In this document: positions 27,076 through 36,589 of the stretch, one piece after another
Layout of the letters: each line of letters opens with the position of its first letter
Numbering within the stretch: the first letter of the stretch is position 1
Origin: Variovorax sp. dw_308
Lineage (GTDB): Bacteria > Pseudomonadota > Gammaproteobacteria > Burkholderiales > Burkholderiaceae_C
DNA: 64,000 nt
NCBI RefSeq assembly: GCF_019207085.1
Contig: NZ_JAATOM010000004.1
Span: 310,001-374,000 of the forward strand
Direction of reading: 5' to 3'
Translations under genes and position numbers: made by a program
Notes under the pieces: generated by a model
Database searches by the model: none
What the model was told of the DNA's origin: nothing
Seen by the model: only the letters and a program-made list of their open reading frames with translations

Positions 27076-28413
27076 CTACGCAGGCGGCAGCACGATGCGC
27101 GCCTCGAAACCGGTGGCTGCGCCTGTGGGCGGCGAGCGCAACTCGAGCCGGGCGCCGTGCTTCGCCACGATGGTGGCGACGATCGACATGCCGAGGCCAT
27201 AGCCGGTGTGCTCGGCGGTGTAGCGCTGGTGACGCTGCTTGAGGTTGCCCAGTTCGGCTTCGCTCACGCCAGGGCCGGCGTCGCGCACGACGAGGTTGCA
27301 ATCGGCGGTCACTTCGACCAGTACGCGGCTGTCTCCCGCGTAGTTCAGGCTGTTCTCGATGAGATTGCGCAAGGCGATCGCGAGCGCGTCGAAGTCGCCC
27401 ATGACGATGGGCGCGGGCTCCGTCTCGGGCACCTCGAGGTCGATCCGGTCGCGTGCATGCAGGTCCTGCCAGAACTCCTGTGCCACGGTGGCGCCGAGCC
27501 GCACCAGGTCGACCCTGCCGCGCGCGAGCGAAGCGCCGGACTCTGCGCGCGAAAGCTGCAGCAGCTTCTCGGCCCGATGGGCCAGCGTGTGCAGCGCATT
27601 CAGCGCGGCCTGCACGTCGCTGCGGCGCAGGTCGTGGTCCAGCGCGGTCTGCAGTCGCAGGCGGGCGGCCGCCAGCGGCGTGCGCAGTTCATGCGCCGCA
27701 TTGGCCGCCAGTGCGCGCTCCACGTCGAGCGCTTGCGAGAGCCGCTCCAGCAGGCGGTTGACGTCGTCGCCCACCACTTTCAGTTCGCGCGGGAGGCCGG
27801 GCAGGGCGATCGGGCGGAGGTCGGCGCCACTGCGCCGCGCGATCTCGCCGGCCAGGGCGCGCAGCACCTTCAGCTCGCCCCGCGCGATGTGGCGCAGCAA
27901 GAGGGCGAGCAGCGGTATCACCGCGATCAGCGGCACCAGCAGCCCGAACAGCGTGTGGTTCAAGGCCTTGCGCCGGTCGCGCAGCGGGTCGGCCACCTGC
28001 AGGAACAACTCGCGCGTCGGATGCCGCACGGTGTAGATGCGCCAGGCCTCGAGGTTGGCGAAGCCGGGTGCGTTGGATACGTCGAAGGTATTGGGCGGCG
28101 TCTCGGCCGAGCGCAACAGTGCGCGGTCGTCGCGGTCGACCAGTTGGTAGACCACGGCGGCATCGGGGAACAGCGGTGTGGGCGCGATCAGGGGCGCACC
28201 GGGCTGCAAGTCGGGCTGGCGCCGGTCGAGTTCCTCCACGGCGATATCGAACATGCGGTGGGACACCTCGACCAGTTCATTGTCGAAGTTGTAGTTGATC
28301 TCGCGGTCCACATACCAGACCACCGCCAGCACGCACAGGATCCACACGCTGCCCACCCACAGCGTGAGTGCCCGGGTGAGCCGGCCGGCCAGCGTGTCCG
28401 GGGCTTTGATCAT
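27076..28413 (-). CDS. Sensor histidine kinase, QseC/PmrB-like
   Basis: 445 residues. A first membrane helix lies near 15-35 (LTLWVGSVWILCVLAVVWYV). A periplasmic sensor of about 130 residues follows, and a second helix near 155-175 (LFGLLVPLIAVIPLLALLL). The HAMP-like region leads to the phosphoacceptor His in NAAHELRTPLAAARLRLQ. The ATPase N-box is LRNLIENSLNYA, with VVRDAGPGVSE and GYGLGMSIV. Its start overlaps the response regulator stop as ATGA. The sensed signal is unknown. A lipid A-modifying gene divergent from the pair suggests envelope or cation stress. Confidence 0.92.
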   Translation of the reverse strand: MIKAPDTLAGRLTRALTLWVGSVWILCVLAVVWYVDREINYNFDNELVEVSHRMFDIAVEELDRRQPDLQPGAPLIAPTPLFPDAAVVYQLVDRDDRALLRSAETPPNTFDVSNAPGFANLEAWRIYTVRHPTRELFLQVADPLRDRRKALNHTLFGLLVPLIAVIPLLALLLRHIARGELKVLRALAGEIARRSGADLRPIALPGLPRELKVVGDDVNRLLERLSQALDVERALAANAAHELRTPLAAARLRLQTALDHDLRRSDVQAALNALHTLAHRAEKLLQLSRAESGASLARGRVDLVRLGATVAQEFWQDLHARDRIDLEVPETEPAPIVMGDFDALAIALRNLIENSLNYAGDSRVLVEVTADCNLVVRDAGPGVSEAELGNLKQRHQRYTAEHTGYGLGMSIVATIVAKHGARLELRSPPTGAATGFEARIVLPPA

Positions 28414-29081
28414 TCCTCGGCGTTGGAGAAGGCGAGCCGGTAGCCGAGGCCGCGCAGCGTCTGGATATGCGCGCGGCCCAGCTTGCGGCGCAGGCGGCTG
28501 ATGAAGACTTCGAGCGTGTTGCTGTCGGTGCCGTCGTCGTAGCCGTAGAGCGCGTCCTGCAGCACTTCGCGCGTATGAATGCGATCCGGGCGGGTCGCCA
28601 TCACGCGCAGGAGGGCCCACTCCTTCTGGGTCAGTGTCACCGGCACGCCTTTCTTGCGGACCAGGTCGCGCGCCAGGTCGATCTCGATGGCCCCAAGCTG
28701 CAAGACGGGCGCATTGCCGACGCTCCGGCGACGCTCCGCGGCGCGCAGCCTCGCAAGCAGTTCGCCCGGGTCGTAGGGCTTGATGAGGTAGTCGTCGGCG
28801 CCGGCGTCCAGGCCGCGGATGCGGTCGGTGACCTGGTCTCGCGCGGTGAGCACGATCACGATGGGGCGATCCTTCAGGACGCGAATCGCGGGGAGCAGCG
28901 AAAGGCCGTCGCCGTCGCCAAGGTGGAGGTCGAGCAGCACGGCGGCGTATTGCGCGGAGACCAATGCCACGCGCGCCTCGGCCAGGCTCTGCACCGCATC
29001 GACCACGAAGGCCTTGGCGTGGAGATAGCCGCACACTGCATCGGACAGCGCCACGTCGTCTTCGACCAACAGTACGCGCAC
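28410..29081 (-). CDS. OmpR/PhoB-family response regulator, QseB/PmrA-like
   Basis: 223 residues. The receiver domain has acidic residues in LLVEDDVALSD, the phospho-accepting Asp in VLLDLHLGDGDGL, and LTARD and DYLIKPYDPGEL. The winged-helix output domain ends with HIQTLRGLGYRLAF. It is the first gene of the pair with the histidine kinase and is divergent from the PAP2-EptA fusion gene 129 bases away, so it is the likely activator of lipid A modification. Confidence 0.92.
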   Translation of the reverse strand: MRVLLVEDDVALSDAVCGYLHAKAFVVDAVQSLAEARVALVSAQYAAVLLDLHLGDGDGLSLLPAIRVLKDRPIVIVLTARDQVTDRIRGLDAGADDYLIKPYDPGELLARLRAAERRRSVGNAPVLQLGAIEIDLARDLVRKKGVPVTLTQKEWALLRVMATRPDRIHTREVLQDALYGYDDGTDSNTLEVFISRLRRKLGRAHIQTLRGLGYRLAFSNAEE

Positions 29082-29210
29082 ACGAGGCTCCTGGATAAGT
29101 GAAATGCGGGAGTCTAAAGGGCCGGTCGACGTCGTGGCCGGCGCTGCGGAGTGGGGCGGGGGTCCTTCAGAATGCGTTCAGGTGGGCAACCTATGCTGGA
29201 AGGTTAGCCC

Positions 29211-31622
29211 ATGAATCGCGTATCGCTCCGCGGCCCTCTCGCCGCCACCCTCCTTTCGCTTGTCCTCATCCTCCTCTGGGACGCCTCCGGCCTGGACATG
29301 GCCGCCGCACGCCTGTTCGGCACGCCCACCGGCTTTCCATGGCGCGACAACCATCGGCTGATCCTCTGGCTGCACGAGGTGCCTCGCTTTGCAAGCTGGG
29401 CGATGGTCCTGGGGCTGTTCCTCGCGATTCGCCGGCCGTTCTGGGTGCTGCGCCGGCTCGATCCGCGCGATCGGGTCCAACTCGCGATCTCGGTGCTGGC
29501 CGGGGTGCTGGCGGTGTCGCTGATCAAGACCGGCAGCCGCACCAGTTGCCCGTGGGACATGCAGGTCTTCGGCGGTGTCGCGACCCACGTGTCGCACTGG
29601 GCCTGGGGCGTGCGCGACGGCGGGCCGGGCAAGTGCTTTCCCGCGGGCCACGCGTCGGCCGCATTTGCCTACCTTGGCGGCTGGTTCGTTTTCCGCCGTC
29701 GGGACCCGGCCATTGCATGGCGCTGGCTGGCGGCCGTGGTGGTGATTGGCCTGGTGCTCGGCATCGCGCAGCAGATGCGCGGCGCCCACTACATGAGCCA
29801 CACGATGTGGACCGCCTGGATCTGCTGGAGCATTGCCTTCGCGATCGACTTCCTCGTAACGCGCGGGCGCGGCACGGCGCCGGTGTCAGGCGGCACGGGG
29901 CGTGACGCCGCATCGGCCGGATGGCCTTCTTCCTCCGGGCGATCGGGCAACTCCGACGGGCCGTTCGCGCGCATCGGCGCCTGGCTGGCGCGCCCGCGCT
30001 CGCCGCGCAGCATCATCCTCTGGCTCAGCTTGTACCTGGCGCTGGCGGCCAACTGGGCGCTGTGGCGGGAGCTGGTTCACCTGGGCCAGACGCCGGGCGT
30101 GTACCTGCGCACCATCGCCGTGATGGTGCTGTTGTTGATGACGGGCACCGTCGCGCTGCTGTCGTTGACGGCCTGGTCGCGCTGGTTCAAGCCGGTGTGG
30201 ATCGTGCTGGTGCTGCTGGCGGCGGCGGTGCAGCACTACATGCTGGCCTACGGCATGGTCATGGACCCGTCGATGGCGGCCAATGTCCTGCAGACCGACG
30301 TGCACGAAGCACGTGACCTGCTGGGTTGGCGCATGCTGGCGAACGTGCTGCTGGTTTCGGTGCTGCCGGTGTGGTGGCTCTGGCGCGTGCCTGTCGTGCG
30401 CATGGGCTTGTGGGCCAACGCCTGGCGCAACGGGGCGCTGCTGTTGGGCTGTGCCGCCGTCGCGGCTGGCGGCATCATGGCCATGAACCAGCAACTGGCG
30501 CCGTTGATGCGCAACAACGTCCACTTGCGCTACATGCTCAACCCGCTGGCCGCGGTCTACTCGGCCGCCACCGTTGTCGCACGGCCGCTGTTCGTCTACA
30601 CGCGCAAGCTGGTGCCGATGACCGCCGGCGCGGCGCTGGGGCCCAGCTATGCGAACCAGGGCAAGCCGCCGCTCTACGTGATCGTCGTGGGCGAGACGGC
30701 ACGGTCCGACCATTTCTCGTTGAACGGCTACGCGCGCGACACCAACCCCGAACTGGCCCGGCGCGATGTGCTGAGCTATCGCAATGTTCACTCCTGCGGC
30801 ACCAACACACTGGCCTCGGTGCCCTGCATGTTCTCGCCGCTCGGCAAGGAGGCCTTTGAAAGCAGCAAGGACGACCACGAGAACCTGCTCGACGTGCTGC
30901 AAGCGGCCGGGCTCGCGGTGCTGTGGGTCGACAACCAGGCCGGCTGCAAGGATGTCTGCGTGCGCGTGCCGAATGCGTCAGCGATCGACGGCCTGCAGCC
31001 CGCGGCGAAGGCCGCCCTGTGCGAAGCCGGCGAGTGCCTGGACGACGCGCTGCTGCTCGACCTGGACGCGCGCCTGGCCGGCCTGCCGAAGGAGCGGCGG
31101 GCCAAGGGCGTGGTGCTGGTGATGCACATGATGGGCAGCCACGGACCGGCCTACTACAAGCGCTCGCCGCCCGATGCGAAGGCGTTCGTGCCCGAGTGCA
31201 GGACCAACGCGCTGGCCGAGTGCGGCCATGAGCAGTTGATCAACGGCTACGACAACTCGATCCGCTACACCGACCGCGTGCTCGGCCGCACCATCGACTG
31301 GCTCAAGGCCCAGTCGAAGAACTACGACGCAGGCATGTTCTACGTCAGCGACCATGGCGAATCGCTGGGCGAGTATGGCCTGTTCCTGCACGGCCTGCCC
31401 TACAGCATTGCGCCGGAGGAGCAGAAGCACGTGCCGCTGGTGGCCTGGTTCAGTGAAGGCTTGCGCCAGCGTGCGCGGCTGTCGGCGAGCTGCCTGAAGG
31501 GCGACCTCGATTCGCCGTACACGCATGACAACCTGTACCACACCACGCTGGCAATGATGGATGTGCAGACGCCGACCTTCAAGCCGGCGCTGGATATGTT
31601 CGGCAAGTGCCGGGGGGACTAG
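29211..31622 (+). CDS. PAP2 phosphatase fused to EptA-type lipid A phosphoethanolamine transferase
   Basis: 803 residues in one uninterrupted frame. Residues 1-215 are a membrane PAP2 domain with LIKTGSRTSCPWD (Lys 106), FPAGHASAAFAY (144-147) and RGAHYMSHTMW. A Gly/Ser/Ala-rich linker (about 220-260) joins it to a typical EptA protein. That part has membrane helices, then a periplasmic sulfatase-fold domain with Glu in VVGETARSDHFSLNG, nucleophile Thr about 531 in SCGTNTLASVP, and the zinc site in YVSDHGESLGE. EptA adds phosphoethanolamine to lipid A phosphates and raises cationic-peptide tolerance. The PAP2 half may remove or transfer a lipid phosphate. The divergent two-component system probably controls it. 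Confidence 0.92.
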   Translation: MNRVSLRGPLAATLLSLVLILLWDASGLDMAAARLFGTPTGFPWRDNHRLILWLHEVPRFASWAMVLGLFLAIRRPFWVLRRLDPRDRVQLAISVLAGVLAVSLIKTGSRTSCPWDMQVFGGVATHVSHWAWGVRDGGPGKCFPAGHASAAFAYLGGWFVFRRRDPAIAWRWLAAVVVIGLVLGIAQQMRGAHYMSHTMWTAWICWSIAFAIDFLVTRGRGTAPVSGGTGRDAASAGWPSSSGRSGNSDGPFARIGAWLARPRSPRSIILWLSLYLALAANWALWRELVHLGQTPGVYLRTIAVMVLLLMTGTVALLSLTAWSRWFKPVWIVLVLLAAAVQHYMLAYGMVMDPSMAANVLQTDVHEARDLLGWRMLANVLLVSVLPVWWLWRVPVVRMGLWANAWRNGALLLGCAAVAAGGIMAMNQQLAPLMRNNVHLRYMLNPLAAVYSAATVVARPLFVYTRKLVPMTAGAALGPSYANQGKPPLYVIVVGETARSDHFSLNGYARDTNPELARRDVLSYRNVHSCGTNTLASVPCMFSPLGKEAFESSKDDHENLLDVLQAAGLAVLWVDNQAGCKDVCVRVPNASAIDGLQPAAKAALCEAGECLDDALLLDLDARLAGLPKERRAKGVVLVMHMMGSHGPAYYKRSPPDAKAFVPECRTNALAECGHEQLINGYDNSIRYTDRVLGRTIDWLKAQSKNYDAGMFYVSDHGESLGEYGLFLHGLPYSIAPEEQKHVPLVAWFSEGLRQRARLSASCLKGDLDSPYTHDNLYHTTLAMMDVQTPTFKPALDMFGKCRGD

Positions 31623-31670
31623 GCTCGCCCCCAGGTCGCCGCGTTGCGGCTCTCCCCCCCGACCGGGGGC

Positions 31671-31707
31671 AACACCAGCGGCCCGGCGAAGCCGGTTTCG
31701 CGGTGTT
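31671..31707. terminator. Strong hairpin between convergent genes
   Basis: The nested inverted repeat has AACACC (31671-31676) paired with GGTGTT (31702-31707) and an inner perfect CCGGC/GCCGG stem closed by GAA. It stands between the convergent EptA fusion gene and the AhpD-like gene, and could end both transcripts. Confidence 0.55.
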
Positions 31708-31725
31708 CCTGGAAAGGAGACGGGA

Positions 31726-32313
31726 CTATTGCGCTTGCTTTTTTTCCCGGGGCACGCGCCCCATCAGGAAGAACTCCGGGTTCGGCTGCATGCCGCTGAA
31801 GCTGGCCAGGCGGTTGGAGAGACCGAAGAAGGCTGTGATGGCGGCGATGTCCCAGATGTCCTCGTCGTCGAAGCCGTGCGCGTGCAGGGGAGGGAAGTCG
31901 GCTTCGTCGATCTCGTGCGAGCGATCGCAGACTTTCATGGCGAAGTCGAGCATGGCGCGCTGGCGCGGCGTGATGTCGGCCTTGCGATAGTTCACCGCGA
32001 CCTGGTCGGCGACCAGGGGCTTCTTCTCGTAGATGCGCAGCAGCGCGCCATGGGCCACCACGCAATAGAGGCACTGGTTGCGCGCGCTGGTGGTGGTGAC
32101 GATCATCTCGCGGTCGCCCTTGGTCAGCGAGCCTTCCTCTTTCAGCATGAGCGCATCGTGATAGGCGAAGAAGGCGCGCCATTCGGCGGGGCGCCGCGCG
32201 AGGCCGAGGAATACGTTCGGCACGAACCCGGCCTTCTCCTGCACGGCGAGGATGGCGGTGCGGATGTCTTCGGGCAGGTCAGCCAGTTCGGCAAGGGGGT
32301 AACGGGCGGGCAT
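31726..32313 (-). CDS. Peroxidase-related protein, carboxymuconolactone decarboxylase/AhpD family
   Basis: 195 residues. The all-helical AhpD-like fold is shown by GFVPNVFLGLARRPAEW and the redox motif in SARNQCLYCVVAHGALLR (CLYC, His eight residues later). The C-terminal half reads FDDEDIWDIAAITAFFGLSN. Members with CxxC-x-H are usually thiol-based peroxidase-like proteins. The start MPARYPLAELADLP is the family norm. It is convergent with the EptA fusion and lies downstream of the ethanolamine genes, from which it is probably separately transcribed. Confidence 0.85.
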   Translation of the reverse strand: MPARYPLAELADLPEDIRTAILAVQEKAGFVPNVFLGLARRPAEWRAFFAYHDALMLKEEGSLTKGDREMIVTTTSARNQCLYCVVAHGALLRIYEKKPLVADQVAVNYRKADITPRQRAMLDFAMKVCDRSHEIDEADFPPLHAHGFDDEDIWDIAAITAFFGLSNRLASFSGMQPNPEFFLMGRVPREKKQAQ

Positions 32314-32476
32314 GGGTGTCTCGTCTTGTTGTCGGGTGGGCATGATAGGACGCACGCCTGCGCCTGGCGCCTCATGCGGCTTTGCAATCAAGCGCGGAAC
32401 GAGGCGCAGCGCCGCAGACAGTGCCGCAGACGGCAAGGCGATCCAATGCAGTCGTACGTTCGATGGCGGAGCCGTG

Positions 32477-33262
32477 TCAGGGCAGCGCCGGCCCTTGGTC
32501 GTCCGGCAGCACCGCGTGATCGCTCTCGTCCTTGAGCGCGATACCGCTCAAGCCGCGGTGCAGCGCCTCGCGCATGAGCCACGACAGCTTGAAAGCGGCG
32601 GTGTCATAGGCAAGCCCCTCGGGTCGCACGTTCGAGATGCAATTGCGCTCGGCGTCGTGGCGGCCATGGCGCGGCGCGTGCGTGAGGTAGATGCCCAGGC
32701 TGTCGGGTGAGCTGAGGCCGGGGCGCTCGCCGATCAGCATGACCGAGAGCCTGGCGCCGAACAGTTCGCCGATGTCGTCGGCAAGCGCGACGCGAGCCTG
32801 CGTCGCGATGACCACGGGCGAGAGGCGAAGCGCCGGCGGCAGGTGCGGGCGCAAGGCCGCGAGCAGCGGTGCGGCATGACGCGCGACTGCGAGCGAGGAC
32901 AGCCCGTCGCCGATGACGAGGCAGACGTCGCAGCCTTCGCTCGGCCGCTCGCCCAGGGCCGCGCGCAAGCGGTCCGCGTCGTCCGCATCGAGGCGGCGAC
33001 CGAGGTCCGGCCGGCGCAGGTAGGTGGTGCGATCGCCGGCGCGGCTGCGGGCCCGCGTGGTGGTCCAGCCGCCGGCATCGAGTTCGCGTTCAAGGGCATC
33101 GGCATCGAGCGGGGCATGGATCGCGTCGCGGGCCATCGCATGGGCCCAGCCGAAGCGCAGGGTTTCGTCGGTCGGCATGCCGTTGCCGGCGCGGCCCAGC
33201 GCGAGGCGCGCCGGCGTGGCGGCGCGCCAGGAGGTCCAGGGGCTGGGCGTGACGGCGGTCAT
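32477..33262 (-). CDS. eutC: Ethanolamine ammonia-lyase small subunit
   Basis: 261 residues. Motifs of the B12-binding light subunit are present: TPARLALGRAGNGMPTDETL near the N-terminus, CLVIGDGLSSLAVARHA, and ISNVRPEGLAYDTAAFKLSW near the C-terminus. With EutB it splits ethanolamine into acetaldehyde and ammonia using adenosylcobalamin. It is the third gene of eat-eutB-eutC, 31 bases after eutB. No microcompartment shell genes are nearby, which is usual for Burkholderiales. Confidence 0.95.
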   Translation of the reverse strand: MTAVTPSPWTSWRAATPARLALGRAGNGMPTDETLRFGWAHAMARDAIHAPLDADALERELDAGGWTTTRARSRAGDRTTYLRRPDLGRRLDADDADRLRAALGERPSEGCDVCLVIGDGLSSLAVARHAAPLLAALRPHLPPALRLSPVVIATQARVALADDIGELFGARLSVMLIGERPGLSSPDSLGIYLTHAPRHGRHDAERNCISNVRPEGLAYDTAAFKLSWLMREALHRGLSGIALKDESDHAVLPDDQGPALP

Positions 33263-33293
33263 CGGGGATCCTTGTGTGTGGGAATGGCCCCGG

Positions 33294-34691
33294 TCATGAC
33301 GCGCCCAGCGCGGCAAGCTGGCCCATCCCGTGCAGCAGGCGGTTGGCCGAGGGCGCTTCGAGGCCGCCGTCGGGCGAGGTGATGCGCATGCGCTGCAGCC
33401 AGTCCTCGAACTCCGGCGCGCGCTTCAGGCCCAGGGTCTCGCGCAGGAAGAGCGCGTCGTGGAAGGAGGTGCTCTGGTAGTTGAGCATCACGTCGTCGGC
33501 GCCCGGCACGCCCATGATGAAGTTGATGCCGGCTGCGCCGAGCAGCACCAGCAGCGTGTCCATGTCGTCCTGGTCGGCCTCGGCATGATTGGTGTAGCAG
33601 ACGTCGCAGCCGATCGGCAGGCCGAGCAGCTTGCCGCAGAAGTGGTCTTCCAGGCCCGCGCGGATGATCTGCTTGCCGTCGTAGAGGTACTCCGGCCCGA
33701 TGAAGCCGACCACGGTGTTGATGAGCAGCGGCTTGTAGCGCCGCGCGAGCGCATAGGCGCGCGCTTCGCAGGTCTGCTGGTCGACGCCGGAGTTGGCGTT
33801 GGCCGACAGCGCGCTGCCCTGGCCGGTCTCGAAGTACATGACGTTGTGGCCCACGGTGCCGCGCCCGAGCGACAGCGCCGCCGCGTAGGCCTCGTCCAGC
33901 AATGCCGGCGTCACACCGAACGAGAGGTTGGTCTTCTCGGTGCCGCCGATCGACTGGAACACCAGGTCCACTGGCGCCCCCGCCTCGGCCAGCCGGATCG
34001 CGTTGGTCACATGCGTGAGGATGCAGCTTTGCGTGGGTATCTCGAAGCGCCGGATCACCTCGTCCAGCATGCGCAGCAGCGAGCCCAGCACCGGCAGGCT
34101 GTCGGAGACCGGGTTGATGCCGATCACCGCGTCGCCCGCCCCCATCAGCAAGCCGTCCAGCGTGGAGGCGGCCACGCCGCGCAGGTTGTCCGTCGGATGG
34201 TTGGGCTGCAGTCGCACCGCCAGGTGGCCCGGCAGGCCGAGCGTGTTGCGAAAGCGCGTGACCACGCTGCACTTGCGGGCCACGGCGATCAGGTCCTGGT
34301 TGCGCATGAGCTTCGACACTGCGGCCACCATCTCGGGCGTGAGGCCGGGCGCGAGTTCGCGGAGTGCTTCGGTGGTGGCCAATCCGGACAGCAGCCAGTT
34401 GCGGAAGTCGCCGACCGTGAGATGCGCCACCGGCGCGAAGGCCTCGCCGTCATGACTATCGATGATGAGCCGCGTGATGTTGTCGTCTTCATAGGGCACC
34501 AGCGCCTCGGTGAGGAACTGCTTCAGCGGCGTGTCGGCCAGCACGTGGCGGGCGGCCATGCGCTGCTGCGCCGTGGCGGCGCCGATGCCGGCCAGATAGT
34601 CGCCGGAGCGGGCCGGGCTGGCGAAGGCCATCACCTGCCTCAGGTCGTCGAACACAAAAACCTGCGAGTCGATGGTCGTGCTGTAGCGCAT
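33294..34691 (-). CDS. eutB: Ethanolamine ammonia-lyase large subunit
   Basis: 465 residues, near the standard length. The TIM-barrel subunit is recognisable from MAARHVLADTPLKQFL, MGAGDAVIGINPVSD, CILTHVTNAIRLAEAGAPVD, FQSIGGTEKTN, and YFETGQGSALSANANSGVDQ. It carries the active site, with cobalamin shared with EutC. It lies 16 bases after the permease gene eat. The acetaldehyde product would need a dehydrogenase encoded elsewhere. Confidence 0.96.
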   Translation of the reverse strand: MRYSTTIDSQVFVFDDLRQVMAFASPARSGDYLAGIGAATAQQRMAARHVLADTPLKQFLTEALVPYEDDNITRLIIDSHDGEAFAPVAHLTVGDFRNWLLSGLATTEALRELAPGLTPEMVAAVSKLMRNQDLIAVARKCSVVTRFRNTLGLPGHLAVRLQPNHPTDNLRGVAASTLDGLLMGAGDAVIGINPVSDSLPVLGSLLRMLDEVIRRFEIPTQSCILTHVTNAIRLAEAGAPVDLVFQSIGGTEKTNLSFGVTPALLDEAYAAALSLGRGTVGHNVMYFETGQGSALSANANSGVDQQTCEARAYALARRYKPLLINTVVGFIGPEYLYDGKQIIRAGLEDHFCGKLLGLPIGCDVCYTNHAEADQDDMDTLLVLLGAAGINFIMGVPGADDVMLNYQSTSFHDALFLRETLGLKRAPEFEDWLQRMRITSPDGGLEAPSANRLLHGMGQLAALGAS

Positions 34692-34707
34692 GTTTCAGGG
34701 CGTTGGA

Positions 34708-36072
34708 TCAGGTCGAGAGCATGGCGTCGGGCGCGGCCGCGTGGCGTTGGGCGGCCGTGGCGCGGAAGTATGCATAGGCGAGCGCCATGAGACCGCAGAA
34801 CAGCAGTGTCAGCAAGCCGTTGAACCAGATCATCGCGCCAAGGCAAACCAGCCCGAGCAGTAGCGCGATGGCCGGGAACACCGGGTAGAAGGGCGCCCGG
34901 TACGTGCGCTCCAGGCCCGGCTCGGCGGCGCGCAACTTGAACAACGCCGCCATCGAGACCAGGTACATCACGATCGCGCCCAGCACCGACATCGTGACGA
35001 TGTTGGCCGTGAGCGTCTGACCGCCGAACTGCACCCACTCGTCGCTGAAGATGGCCGCGATGCCGATCGCGCCGCCCGCCAGCAGTGCGCGGTGCGGCGT
35101 GTTGAAACGCGGGCTGAGCGCCGCGAGGAAGGCCGGCAGGTAGCCGGCGCGGGCCAGCGCGAAGATCTGGCGCGAGTAGCCCATGATGATCCCGTGGAAC
35201 GAGGCGATCAGCCCGAACAGCCCGATCCACACCAGCATATGCAGCCAGCCGCTGTTGTCGCCGACGACCGCCTTCATCGCCTGAGGCAGCGGGTCGTTGA
35301 TGTTGGCCAGCTTGCGCCAGTCGCCGACGCCACCCGCGAAGACCATCACGCCGAAGGCCAGCAGCACCAGCGTCAGGATGCCGGTGGTGTAGGCGATGGG
35401 GATGGTGCGGTGCGGGTCGCGCGCTTCCTCGGCCGCCATGGCCGCGCCCTCGATGGCGAGGAAGAACCAGATCGCGAAGGGGATCGACGCGAAGATGCCG
35501 GAGATGGCCGCGCCGTTCAGCACCTCGCCGCCGGCCCAGCCATTGGCGGTGAAGTTGGCCCAGGTCCAGCCCGGCGTGACCACGCCCATGAACACCAGCA
35601 GTTCGACGATGGCCAGCACCGTCACGAACAGCTCGAACGCGGCCGCGATGCCGACGCCGACCCAGTTCAGCGCGATGAAGATCACGTAGGCCCCCAGCGC
35701 GAACCACTTCGGATTGATGCCCGGGAACTGCACGTTGAGATAGGCACCGATGGCCAGCGAGATCGCTGGCGGCGCGAACACGAATTCCACCAGCGTGGCA
35801 AAGCCGGCGATGAAGCCGCCGGTCGGCCCGAATGCGCGGCGCGCATAGGCGAACGGCCCGCCCGCGTGCGGTATGGCGGTCGACAACTCGGTGAAGCTGA
35901 AGATGAAGGTGGTGTACATGGTGGCCACCAGCACCGTGGCCACCAGGAAGCCCAGCGTGCCGGCGGTGTTCCAGCCGTAGCTCCAGCCGAAATACTCGCC
36001 CGAGATCACCAGGCCCACGGCAATGCCCCACAACTGGACGGGACCGAGCACTTTCCTGAGGCCGGAGGACAT
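34708..36072 (-). CDS. eat: Ethanolamine permease
   Basis: 454 residues with about 12 membrane helices of the amino acid/polyamine (APC) type. The opening KVLGPVQLWGIAVGLVISGE and GWNTAGTLGFLVAT match the Eat/ethanolamine permease branch. The downstream eutB and eutC give the substrate. An FKBP gene is divergent from it across a gap of about 100 bases that must hold both promoters. No EutR-type regulator is adjacent. Confidence 0.92.
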   Translation of the reverse strand: MSSGLRKVLGPVQLWGIAVGLVISGEYFGWSYGWNTAGTLGFLVATVLVATMYTTFIFSFTELSTAIPHAGGPFAYARRAFGPTGGFIAGFATLVEFVFAPPAISLAIGAYLNVQFPGINPKWFALGAYVIFIALNWVGVGIAAAFELFVTVLAIVELLVFMGVVTPGWTWANFTANGWAGGEVLNGAAISGIFASIPFAIWFFLAIEGAAMAAEEARDPHRTIPIAYTTGILTLVLLAFGVMVFAGGVGDWRKLANINDPLPQAMKAVVGDNSGWLHMLVWIGLFGLIASFHGIIMGYSRQIFALARAGYLPAFLAALSPRFNTPHRALLAGGAIGIAAIFSDEWVQFGGQTLTANIVTMSVLGAIVMYLVSMAALFKLRAAEPGLERTYRAPFYPVFPAIALLLGLVCLGAMIWFNGLLTLLFCGLMALAYAYFRATAAQRHAAAPDAMLST

Positions 36073-36175
36073 GGTGGTTCCTGTTACACAAGTGGCGATG
36101 GAAGTGGCGAGCAAGAGGAATGCCACCCGTGTTGCTTGGCAATAATGGCCGCTTTCTGCTCATCAAGGAAATACC

Positions 36176-36589
36176 GTGCGTCTTACCCTCAGTGCCGTTC
36201 TTCTTTCTCTCTGCATCGTCCCGGCCGCCACGTGGGCCCAAAGCAAGCCCGAGACCACGCCCAGCGGCCTGGTCTACGAGTCGATCAAGGACGGCACGGG
36301 CGCATCGCCGTCCGCCACCGACACCGTCAAGGTGAACTATCGCGGCACCTTCCCCGATACCGGCAAGGAGTTCGACAGCTCCTATTCGCGCGGCGAGCCC
36401 GCCGAGTTCCCGCTCAACCGCGTGATCCCGTGCTGGACCGAAGGCGTGCAGAAGATGAAGCCCGGCGGCAAGGCCAAGCTGACTTGCCCGCCCGCCATCG
36501 CCTACGGCTCGAAGGGCGCAGGCGGCACGATTCCGCCCAATGCCACGCTCAATTTCGAAGTCGAGCTGATTTCGATCAAGGGACGCTGA
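36176..36589 (+). CDS. Exported FKBP-type peptidyl-prolyl cis-trans isomerase
   Basis: 137 residues starting with GTG after AAGGAAA. The signal peptide ends near ATWA-QS. The FKBP domain has VKVNYRGTFPDTGKEFDSSY, FPLNRVIPCWTEGVQKMKPG, IAYGSKGAGGTIPPNATLNF and FEVELISI. It lacks the N-terminal dimerisation domain of FkpA, so it is a minimal periplasmic FKBP that assists proline isomerisation during folding. Confidence 0.92.
   Translation: MRLTLSAVLLSLCIVPAATWAQSKPETTPSGLVYESIKDGTGASPSATDTVKVNYRGTFPDTGKEFDSSYSRGEPAEFPLNRVIPCWTEGVQKMKPGGKAKLTCPPAIAYGSKGAGGTIPPNATLNFEVELISIKGR

Noticed and set aside
32477..36072. Functional link between the B12-dependent ethanolamine genes and the CobS/CobT-like pair
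   Set aside because: They lie more than 19 kb apart on unrelated operons; shared cobalamin use alone is not evidence.
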